From the NCBI RefSeq assembly GCF_933775445.1, contig NC_065878.1:1138001-1202000 (forward strand): 64,000 nucleotides of DNA, read 5' to 3'. Below the pieces are notes generated by a model. The model saw nothing but the letters and a program-made list of their open reading frames with translations. It did not search any database and was not told the origin of the DNA. How positions within the stretch are numbered: position 1 is the first letter of the stretch; each line of letters starts with the position of its first letter. This DNA is from Argentina anserina (lineage: Eukaryota > Streptophyta > Magnoliopsida > Rosales > Rosaceae). The translations under genes and the position numbers were made by a program. Of this stretch, positions 54,180 to 64,000 are shown in pieces.

Positions 54180-55036
54180 TTATTGAAATGAAACCAAGTT
54201 TTTTCTTTTGACATAAAGATAAAACTGATTAGTAGGAAGAACGAAGTGAGTCTGCCCAACATTGCTTTGCTCATGCGAAAGGCTTGAGTTGTCTTCCACT
54301 TCTTCATGAATCTGCTGAACTTGAGCTTGATGTATAGAATCAGAGTTAAGGACAATGTCAGTTCGTGCCTTAGCTAATTCACATTCTGTTTCATATATTT
54401 TCTCATGTAATCGAGAAATAACCCCAACACAGCCGTATATAGGATCCCCTATTCTGCGTTCCGCCTCATAATACAAAGTGTCCGCAGCTTGAGCCCGAAG
54501 ATAAAATGGGAGTTGCTGAATAATTACAAACAAAATTTTTAAAAGTTAGTAATCAAAATTAGAGATACTGCTAACATTTCAGAATTATATTGTTTGTTGT
54601 TTATAACTGAGGATCAGGGCTAAATGATATTTACCACTAAGGTTAATCCGAAATATAATAATATTGAAGAGTACCACCATTGTTGTAATGTAGGTTTTTT
54701 TCCTAGATCATATATTTTAGGTTGGGATCTTCTCCTTGTTAAGCCTAAACTTGAAATTTAATTAGAAACCACTGCAAATAGAAATAGTTTAGGATATATT
54801 GTAAGTTGAAATGGTACTAAATATGTATATGTTACCTGCAGCATTCTTGCAACATTACTGGCACCATAGATTCTATGAACAGAAGCAAATCTTTGAGGAT
54901 TATTTGGTGGAAAGTATGGAGCAAATATGCAATCTGAAGGGCATCTCCTTCTCAAATACCTGCAAGCAGCACAACGACCAGAAATCATAGCTCGAGAATC
55001 TAGAGGAGGATAAATCATGATCTCGTTTAACCCCAA
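54180..55036 (-). CDS. LOB-domain (LBD) transcription factor, two exons
   Basis: Exon 1 is 55036-54836 and exon 2 is 54515-54180. The intron has a CAG|GTAAC donor and a TTATTCAG|CAA acceptor, leaving the frame intact (178 residues). The LOB zinc motif C-x2-C-x6-C-x3-C is C22, C25, C32 and C36 (CAACRYLRRRCPSDC). The GAS block follows (FAPYFPPNNPQRFASVHRIYGASNVARMLQ, split here only by text length: FAPYFPPNN, then RIYGASNVARML), continuing in exon 2 with DPIYGCVGVISRLHEKI. The intron position is the usual one for LBD genes. The text is nearest to the LBD23/LBD24 group. LBD proteins are plant-specific nuclear DNA-binding regulators of organ boundaries and related processes. M1, M7 or M17 could be the start. 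The last about 20 residues are poorly family-like and end beside a copia LTR. Confidence 0.85.
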
Positions 55037-56600
55037 TAGATTTCCTCAGCTTTGATCTTTGGAAGAAGAGAAATCCTACATAGATTTTCTGTAGATTGTG
55101 TCTAAATTTTTAAAGTTCACAACTATATGTGTTATCGTATCTGTTAGCTCTTAGAAAGAATTTAATTCCAACGGCTAGTTTTTTTCAATTTTAAGGTAAA
55201 TTTTTCTTAATATGGCAATAGTAGACGTACAAGCAGGGTGATTCAATTTGTTCTTCCACAGTTGCACATATTTCACAAGTACTCTGAGCCTTCCATATGT
55301 GTTAGCTCTTACTTAGTCCAACGGCTACTATGGATGTTTCTTGGCTTGGTAGTAGACTTGTAATGAGGATATTTCGGATTATCATCATAAGCTTTCTTTC
55401 CTTAGACAGTTTTCTTTCAACAATTTCATACAAGTTAAACTGTTAAAGAATAGTTTTCTTTCCTAATTTCTTACAATTTCATTTTCCATTAGTCGGAAAT
55501 CACTCTATTTTAGTGATATACGAACTCAAACCTTGATTTGCTTCTTGCTTTAACAAAAGACAACAACAACAAAATTAACGACGAAGACTGAGATTCAAAG
55601 TTAAAGAGAACATGATTTAAATCAAATGAGGCATTAATCCAACCAAACTCCAATCTAATCAAGCAAGGACCCCTGCCAAGCGCCACTAGAAACAAGTTTT
55701 GCTTTGGAGTTTGGACACGAGGCTCAAGAATTGATTAAGTTCAATTGTCTAAATATCGTTTATCGAGATCGTATCGGTTAAGGTGTAAAATGATATATCG
55801 GGGATATATCGGATTTATTCTATTTACTATTTTTAATTAAATTTAATATATTTATGAAATTTACATCAATGGTTTCAAATAATAAAAAGAAGTGTATAAA
55901 TAAGGATTTGTTAGATTTGAGGTAGATAAACAATGGTTTGACTTTCACCTAATGATGTTTTTGGCTTTCCTGATTAAGATATCGGCGTTCAAAATCATTT
56001 TGAACATGAATATAAAGTTTTTATGTTCGAAAAAAATGAAATAGGCGCATCACGTCTAGATTTTAGATTTAGTCATTTTTTCTTTCCTCGTAAAAGTAGA
56101 ATGAGGACATTTTTATTTGAAATTTAAAAAAAAGTATGAATATCGGGTCAAAATTGGGTTGACCCGATATATCGGATTTTGACTATGAAATTAGCGTTGA
56201 CCGATAACTTGAAATGATATATAGGATATCGTATCATTTTCTTAATATCAGGGATATATCAAAAATATTTCAAGGATATATCGAGATATTTAGAACTGAT
56301 AATAAGTTTGTGGGACTAGCAACTATGCCAAAGGTAGATTTCGTAATAACTAAATTTAGGTTTTGTCTATGCTTACCACTTATGGGTTTGATATCCAAGA
56401 ATATAAATCTCTGTGAACTCCGGTTATATCCAACAATAAAATCTTAAATCTATGCTCATGAATGTAAATCCTCTTTAGCTCAAGTATTGCGGGCGAGTTG
56501 AAAATTAGTTTAAGATGAGGCTAGTTTAACCAAAGGGTTGCAAGATGAGGCCTAAATAGTTAGTCAAAAGCAGCGCAATATATGAAAGGCTTTGTGGTTT
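55037..56600. other. Upstream region of the LBD gene and spacer
   Basis: No gene is supported. The LBD promoter lies in the left part. The right part contains the repeat unit listed at 55748-56294. ORFs at 55510-55695 and 56214-56447 show no motif. Confidence 0.5.
55748..56294. mobile_element. Possible MITE rich in GATATATCGG motifs
   Basis: TCTAAATATCG near 55748 is mirrored by CGAGATATTTAGA ending at 56294, giving imperfect inverted ends of about ten bases. Between them GATATATCGG-like words recur (55793, 55803, 56165, 56250, 56275). No target duplication was found. An alternative is a simple decayed repeat. Confidence 0.4.
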
Positions 56601-57088
56601 GTGACTATTACCACAGCTACGGTACTAGAACATTGAAATATAGAATGTAAAGAGCCTTTGGTAATGCTACATTGTAAAGAGCTTCATAAGCAACGGCAAG
56701 TGTTGCAAGAAGCGGCAAAACTACCATAGGCATGAAATTATTTAAAGGAACTCCCATGACATCCTTACCCAAGCTCCCGCAGATTAGATATACCAGAATT
56801 GCTAGAGAAATATAGAATGTATAATAAATTAAATTAATATCCTTCATAGATGGCCTTCACATTTTCAAAACAAGTACAACAGTTCTTTTTGTTTGCCCCG
56901 CCTCCTATCAATAAATATCATCTACAAAGTGTGCTTCAAATGGACAAACCAGTTGGCAGAAAAAATACCAGAACAAAATATAAGACAGTTTACTCGCTCC
57001 CCCTCTTGATCTCCAGATCTCCAGATTTAGTAGGGCGAACAAAATGAATATGAATATGAATTTTCAGACAGTGCCATATTCTTTCTGT
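56601..57088 (-). other. Probable 3'UTR and downstream flank of the CESA gene
   Basis: This is the region after the CESA stop codon on the minus strand. The short ORFs at 56617-56847 and 56850-57047 have no support. A definite poly(A) site could not be chosen. Confidence 0.45.
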
Positions 57089-60000
57089 CTAGCAGTTGAT
57101 TCCACACACCTCAACATCTGGACCAGTGACTCTTGTGGTAAATGGATCAACCCTCACCCACAACAAAGAGAAAATTGAAGCCAGGAGAATCGACCACACG
57201 ACAACAATGGTGGGTGTACGGTTCTGACGTCCCATAAGACCTTTGAGGAAGGGATACAAATGGACAATCACCCAGAAGGCAAAGAAAAGCTTACCAAAGA
57301 GGGGACCCCATGACTGGTAACCACTGTTTACTGCATACGATATACCAGCAACCACTCCCACCAAGTTTATGATGAGGAGAGTTGTTGGGGGGATGAGAAG
57401 GGTTGTCCATTTAAACATGTAGAGTTCGGCAAAGTCTCCATCTTCATCTGATGCCTTGGAGGTGACAGTAAAGTTGGTGTCAATACCTGCAAGTACTTTC
57501 AGGAGACCCTGGACGACAGCAAAAAGATGGGCTGAAACACCACCGATAACCCAAAATTGTTCATTTCTCCACCACTCATCAATTCCAACACCACTCCATC
57601 TCATCTCTAGGATACCAGTTGCAAAGATGGAAAGAAAGAGGGAGATGAACCATATACTTGCAATGTTGCTAATCTGCAACCAAAATGAGCAATTCAGTAC
57701 ACCGTTTCTAATATATATATTCAGACTACACACAGATGGACTTTGCTGTAAGGTCCAGATAGGGTCATCATTTCCTACATTCAGAATCTATTTTATCTAG
57801 TCTTGAAACAGCAGTATATGGCTACAGAAAAGCTAGCATTGCTCTTTTTCTTTCTAACAAATAGGGGACTGGCATGTTGAAATTTTAGGGAAGGAGGAAC
57901 ACAGAGTACATGGCAGATATTGGAAAAAGACAAACCTGTGGAATGATGAATTTGTTGGTAAGAAGACAGACAGCCGGCAACGTACAGTATGCAAGAAGAG
58001 GTAGAGCAGTAATTGGGTAAATGGTAGTGTTCACATATGCAAATCTCTCCAGCCATTTTAGCCTTCCACTATACCCATACCAGATGGGACAATGCCGACT
58101 AAGAAGAATTTCCACAGAACCCAAAGCCCATCTAAGCACTTGGTTTAGACGATCTGAAAGATTTATGGGAGCAGACCCTTTAAAGGCTGGGCGCTTAGGC
58201 ATGCAGTAAATTGACCTCCACCCACGGGCATGCATCTTGAATCCTGTAAGAATATCCTCTGTGACAGAACCATAAATCCATCCAATCTGCAAAATAATGT
58301 TTGCTCTTAGAACAAGAATAAGAGAGAGAAACAGTAAATATAGAAGAAAACTCTGTTAACTGAAACTTTACCAAACAACATTCAGAATAAACAGACAAAC
58401 CATGTGAATACAAAAGCAAATGAAGCAATCAGTAAGAACTGTCTATGATGCCTTCCTCCTACTTTATGGAACACAAGTTCATCAATAATTAGAACAAATT
58501 AGCGACCCAAAAAATTCTGAGAAAGAATAAACGGAAGCCAAGAAAAGTGGCAGAAGTTTAACAAAATTGATGTCCTTTTTTTCCTATCAAACATCAAACT
58601 ATAGGGTGGCTACTCTTTAACAGTCTAACAAGTGAAGTGGAATTAAAACTCAACTTTGCAAGGCCTATGAGACTCAAAGCCAAAACTAAGGTAGTTAAAT
58701 ATATTGAAATTTCACTCAGTTCTCTCATCCAGCAGCTTATATGAAAAATTCACCACATGGTTTCTAAAAGAGATATAGTTTAAGTAAATTTGGAGATTTT
58801 TTTCATTGCATTGGACAGAAGGATATAAAGGTAATGAAGGGATAGACGAAGTACAACTTACTTCTTGTCCCCAGTCACTTTTGTCTTCATACCCACAGCT
58901 GATAACATGAATAGCTTCTTTAAGAAGAGTTTCAGGTGTCGCAGATTGAGGAACACCACCATTCTCCATAAGTGTCGAGGCAACAAAAACAGCAGACTGA
59001 CCAAACCTTTTCTCCAGGCTCATTTGGGACATCAATAATGACTTTTCGTCATCAAATCCAGTACCTGATTTTGGAAATGGATACATTAAGAGTTGAGTGC
59101 CAACAAACAAATTAATAATGAGAGAGAGAGAGAGAGAGAGGCATATATTCTGCATAGGAATTTGCTACCTAGTGGACATGATATGTTGCAACTATGACTA
59201 CCTAAATTGAATACAGATCACGTTGTGTACACACTAATAAAGAAATGAGATGACCATTTGGGTTTGAGTGATGCAAATATGAATATGTAAACTAAAACTG
59301 ATAGACCAGTCCAACATTCTTTCTGGAAGGAACAAAGAATACAAGCATACAGATAGACATTGATAGGAAAATGCTATATCCAAAAGGTTTACATATGGTT
59401 GTTACTCTCACATATGGTTCAGTATGCTTCATTTATAAAAGTTGCACATGAGATTAAAAGCTAAAAGAGAAACATAACCCCGGCAATAACTGCCAGCTTT
59501 TCTATACGTGTTCTGATATTCAAAGACACTTAAATCAGCCCAAACAATAGTATCAAACAAAACAAAAATTAATACATTACCTTCAACCCCTTCTTCAATA
59601 TCCTCTAGACTGAAAATTGGCACAGTTGGATCCACATGCTTACTTGATTTCTTCTTGTCTGAGCCCTTTTTACCTGATTTTGAACCCTTCTTTCGTGATC
59701 CACCACAAAGTGAGAATAGAACTCCAGCTTTCTTATGCTTAGACTTCAGTGGAGGTTCATAACCGTACAAGGCTGTTCTATTGAATACACATCCAGTACC
59801 CACATAAACTGGGCCTTGGATACCATCTAAACCTCTCAAGTTAATCTGAAATACAGAAGGAAGAAAATGTGTAAACATACATCAAGCTATACAAACCCCT
59901 AATATCATCAAGAAAAAATCTACAATATTTCGAGTATCTATTTTATCATTTTATGTGATCATGTGAGTCAGAAAGCTTACATCAAAGAAAACAGTATTTC

Positions 60001-63000
60001 GATTTGCATAACGATCATTTCTATCAATGCCGTCAAATCTCTGAGGAAACTGAACATAGCACACGTTTTTTCCAAGGTTGGGATCCATTAGAAAGCACAT
60101 TGCTTCCCTCAAGGCCTTGCTATTGTTAATGTAGTGATCACAATCAAGATTCAACAAAAAAGGTCCATTCGTCAGGACTGCAGATACTCGCACCTGCATC
60201 AAAAGGGGAATTCTTCATCAGATGGAGATGAAACAAGACATGATGTGAGGACTGACCTTTTAAAGAAAAAAGTACTCACAAGTGCGTTCATAGCACCAGC
60301 CTTCTTGTGATGTTGGAAACCTGGACGCTTTTCACGAGAAACATACACTAAACGTGGCAGTTCATTGCCCTCAGCATCAAGCCCTCCACTTTGCCCCAAG
60401 AAGACCTAAAAGTGACAAAGCACATACAGTCTTAGGAAACAATGAAGTTAAAGAAAGTGAAGAAGGTGTAAGTAAATAGCAAACTGCAAAATAAGAATCC
60501 CGAATGTGAAGTCGTAGCCACCTGGATCATTCCTGGATGGTCTCTAGTATTATTTCCAGGCCATGGAGTACCGTCTTGCATGATCCATCCTTCTTCAGGT
60601 ACTTTTGTCGCCTTTGCAACAAGCCCATTAACACGAACTTTAAATTCTTCATATTCTCTCTGATACAAGAAAGGAATAGTACCAAATAGGAGCACGTCAG
60701 TTTAAGGAAAGGAGTGAAAGGGAAGCTGTTCAACTTGAATGCTAGTGACCTACCTTCATTGCTCTGCGGTCCTTGACAAATGATGGTTGAACTTTATCCT
60801 TCAGGTAATCAATCTTTTGTGAAAAGTACCATTCAGGCGCCCTAGGCTCTATAGCATACTTCTTGCAGAAAGGGACCCATTTCCTTGCAAATTCTGAAGT
60901 TTCAGAGAGAGCTTCAAATGTCAACATTGCAGCTCCATCATCAGAAACATAGCAAGAAATCTTGTCAACTGGATAGTCCATTGCAAGAATAGATAACACA
61001 GTATTTGCTGTCACCATAGGAGGCTCCTTCAGTGGATCCACAGTACTGACAAAGATGTCAACAGCAGCTAATTGTGATGGTTCTCCTTCTCGGTCATATC
61101 TGTAACTCAAATGGTGTAGAAATTAAGCTCCAATATACAAGGAGAAGCTTCAAAGTTATAGTTGTATTGCTACATGAGATCTAAAGCTGAAATCAGTTGC
61201 TTGGTTATAACTGGCCATAGAAATGAGATGCAACAGTTTCCTACCTCAGAGAAAGTCTGTCGAGATATGTTTCACGATTTACAGGCAGCCACTTGGGAAA
61301 CTGATCGAGAATCCAAGAAATTGCGAACCAGATCTCACAAATGACTGATATCAACCACAGAGCATAGGCATTGCGGACAGGATTTGTTATCCGATAGTGC
61401 AAGAATATACAGAGAATAACCAGCCGCAGAACAATGACCATCCTGTAAGGATTTATCCTAGATGATGGGATAGAGACCTTTCTAGACAGAGGTTGTCTTG
61501 CTTCATCATTCCTGTTAAAAGAAAGAGCATAGAAATGAAAGTGTTGGGAAAAAGTTGTTGATCAAATTCTAGAGAGATTAATAATGTGTTCTGCCATAGA
61601 GCACTATGCACACAACTACAGCTATTCTGAGGGCTGTACCAGAAAAACTAGTATAACTGAAACAAGGAACACTTTGCAAAGTTTTAGCATCATGGAAACT
61701 ATCAAGTATCAACCCAGATAGTTATTATCAGACCAGCATCTTGGCAAAGGTAATGTAATGCAATCAAGAAAAGCAAAGATCAAATGTAATATTCTTGATC
61801 AAAATAAACTATTAAACCAGAGATTAAAACATGCTCAATCAAAAACTTAATGGACAAGAAAACTTTTACGACAGCAAATGGCACTCACAACAAAGAGTCA
61901 TCCACAATCACATCAGTGCTGGCATCAATATCTCCACCCCCTCTTTCTGAAGTAGCTTGACCAGTGCTCATTGTAATAGTATTCTTTTCCTGCTTCATCT
62001 TCCATCCATCCACTCTCTCTTTCCATGCTACATTACCTATCCCAGGAGAACCAAATTCTCTCACAGGATCCACAACCCTTAGATTAGCTGCAAGAAGAGT
62101 TTAATTATCAACCTCAAAATGTGCATTGGCAGGAACACATAAAAAAAAACAGAAATGATGACACATTAGAGAAGGACAGTATTACGTGATTGATTAACAT
62201 CTGATGAATAAGGAAGAGGATGGACACGCTTTCCACCAATTGAAGCTCCCGGAGATGCCATGGAAAGGCGCCCTGGTGAGGCAGCAGACAGTTCTCCAGA
62301 AACCTGAATATTGGCGATTTCCAAATAGAAGATTCAGTACAAGTATTGTTTTAAATAGGATATAGCTTGCCAAAGGTTCTGATCTACCTCGGTTCCATTA
62401 GTAAGCAGAGGAATGTGATTGTGAGAAACCTCTTTATCATAGTTTGGACCCCCAATATCCTCTCCTCGCCCATATGTCATATGCCAGCTCAACATACGCT
62501 CTGCAATCTTTTGCTTCTCATTTTGATTTTCTGAGGTATAGTTGAAATGACTAGCACCATCATCAGCATCACCATCCTCTTCTCTATCACCAAGAATTGC
62601 AGGACTTCCTGAAATTAACCACAGAAAAATAGCAAAATAATTAGTCACAAACCCACTAATAAGAATCCTAACAACTCAATTTGATTAAAGTATTTATATG
62701 TTCTAAAGAATTGAAACATCAGTGGTGAAAAACAGACAATTTTGGGATTAACCTTTGTGCCTCTTGTATCTGGTTTTGCATTGGGGGCAAGACTGATTTC
62801 CATCCTTCCTTTCATACTCATAGCATGGCCTGCAAACAGGAAAAGAGCAGACGTCGCAGGCAATGAATGGTTCACCAGCAGTTGTCTTCCCAACATTATC
62901 CCCACAGATCTGGCAGACCTGACCACCCACGTTCTTCATCGGCTTTGCCTAAGTAGTTATACATTAAGATCAATCAGTGAAAATGATGGTAATAGTAATA

Positions 63001-63136
63001 ACATCTGATAGAGACAGTGATGACCAACAACCAAAACTTAATTACAAAATCTGCTGGTTGTGATAGTTACTTACATTAAACAAACGGCAACTAGAACCAG
63101 TATGATACTCACCTCAGTTTCTCCTTCCGACTCCAT
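57089..63136 (-). CDS. CESA3-like: Cellulose synthase catalytic subunit, CESA3-like, 14 exons
   Basis: Exons (high to low): 63136-63113, 62948-62753, 62608-62388, 62303-62186, 62087-61889, 61511-61245, 61099-60754, 60659-60522, 60405-60280, 60193-59981, 59845-59581, 59064-58862, 58286-57936, 57673-57089. All junctions are GT-AG and total 3,252 nt, giving 1,083 residues. The N-terminal RING-like zinc finger uses C20, C23, C39, C42, C47, C50, C62 and C65. Catalytic motifs are DDG (D395-D396), DCD (D562, D564), TED (781-783) and QVLRW (821-825). Hydrophobic segments flank the catalytic loop: two before it ([18 protein letters not shown]) and the rest after QVLRW. It polymerises UDP-glucose into beta-1,4-glucan as part of the plasma-membrane rosette. 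Text and exon count match the primary-wall isoform CESA3. No lesion seen. Confidence 0.95.
59119..59141. repeat. (GA)n microsatellite in a CESA intron
   Basis: A run of GA at about 59119-59141 lies in the intron between exons 11 and 12. It is a potential length polymorphism; no effect on splice sites is apparent. Confidence 0.85.
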
Positions 63137-64000
63137 TTCCACCACCTATAAGCTCAGATGTGAACAATGGTTCTTGAATAGTATGCAAATGTCAATGAGA
63201 TCCACACATTTCGATATCCTGAGATCCTGTGAAAGCACCTGAACAATCAATTAGATTTTACTACTCAACAACATGAATAAGGACTTTAGAGAAACCAAGC
63301 GAGTGCATAGTTTGAAAACTCCGTGTGTTTCTCAACAACCACACATTGCACGATTACTGAAATCCAGGAAAGAACAGCACACATAGTATAAGACATAGAG
63401 ATGAATCAATCAAAGAAATATACCTTACGTCATCTAAAACGCCGATCTCTGATACAAACCCAGAAACCCAATTGAACCCCCTACAATTGATCTAATATCC
63501 CACCAGATCCCAAACAGACACGAACCCAGAAAAGATTCTACTTCTTGAAGATCGGAGATCAAAGAAGTAGACCCAAAAAGAGAGAGAGAGAGAGGTGATC
63601 CCTAAAGAGATTGACTGAAGCCGACAATGCATCTCTTCCTCTCTCTCTTTTAATCTATTAAGTGTGAGAGTCTGTGTACAGCTGTAAATATATATATATA
63701 TAAATATAAAAAAGAGCGAGTGGAAATGGCTTAATAGGGACGAAAGAGACAGAGCAACTACAAAGCTCTCAAACTAGCACCGACAGTGGTTGGAGATGTA
63801 TGTGTTGAAGACGAAGAACTGAAGAAGAACAGAACCCACAACACGTCATCATCATCCTCAATAATTTGAGTTCCTGATCACCTCACAAAAGAAAAATGAA
63901 AAAGAAAATATCTTTTGTTGTGTGTGAGGATTATAAAAACTGAAAGAAAATAAAAAGAGGAAACTTGGGAGGTAAAACTCAGAACAGTTGTACCTTTGCA
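63137..64000 (-). promoter_or_regulatory. 5'UTR (with probable intron) and promoter of the CESA gene
   Basis: On the minus strand a donor-like GATGAC|GTAAGG at about 63430 and acceptor-like CAG near 63240 (or TTATAG near 63149) suggest a leader intron. Pyrimidine-rich CT tracts at 63577-63594 and 63640-63655 (read as GA or CT) and the TATATATA run at 63689-63702 are compatible with a core promoter. The exact start site is not established. Confidence 0.5.

Noticed and set aside
56617..56847. Hydrophobic 76-residue minus ORF after the CESA stop, a possible small membrane protein
   Set aside because: Position fits CESA 3'UTR, no family match and no codon or context support.

Overview
This window is nuclear DNA from a flowering plant. 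The evidence is intron-bearing genes of plant-specific families (cellulose synthase, LOB-domain protein, RR-type tandem CCCH protein, ATL RING-H2 protein), plant LTR retrotransposons of both superfamilies, hAT-type MITEs and AT-rich spacers. The CESA and LBD proteins look eudicot. A Rosaceae-like source is possible from the style of the short copia LTRs, but this cannot be settled without a search. Nothing suggests bacteria, organelle or virus, and no tRNA, rRNA or CRISPR array was seen.

Layout. (1) 0.75-1.2 kb: a small ATL-type RING-H2 E3 ligase gene (+). (2) 1.475-8.074 kb: a complete but coding-dead copia element (-) with 184-bp LTRs differing at one base and a TTCAT target duplication. 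(3) 8.1-13.9 kb: spacer with two MITE-like units, a possible Helitron end and a 29-base poly-C run. (4) 13.9-16.9 kb: an intact single-exon ankyrin plus RR-CCCH zinc-finger gene (-) of the OXS2/TZF type with a predicted 5'UTR intron. (5) 17.76-32 kb: layered retrotransposon debris. It holds a Tekay/Del-like LTR with broken gag-protease, a Tat/Ogre-like integrase tail, an antisense plant-mobile-domain pseudogene, the Tat 3' LTR, and a 5'-truncated copia with its 3' LTR. (6) 31.76-34.81 kb: a coiled-coil pseudogene split by a 2,734-bp solo LTR (TSD GATTT). (7) 35.576-41.376 kb: a young, nearly intact chromovirus with 541-bp LTRs differing at three bases. Its U3 carries a striking 10-bp periodic GAA array resembling step-type heat-shock elements. 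(8) 41.7-42.0 kb: the first exon of a conserved plant gene (-), then two hAT-type MITEs. (9) 47.186-54.176 kb: a full-length decayed copia with 526/528-bp LTRs, ending three bases past the stop codon of a two-exon LBD gene (-). (10) 57.1-63.1 kb: a complete 14-exon CESA3-like cellulose synthase gene (-), predicted 1,083 aa.

The host genes do not form a functional cluster. CESA makes primary-wall cellulose at the plasma membrane, the LBD protein is a transcription factor, the CCCH protein probably acts in stress-linked mRNA control or transcription, and the ATL protein is a membrane ubiquitin ligase. The interesting biology lies in the mobile elements: a possible stress-inducible LTR, a non-autonomous copia apparently mobilised in trans, an antisense host-type domain inside a Tat element, and insertions that touch host genes.
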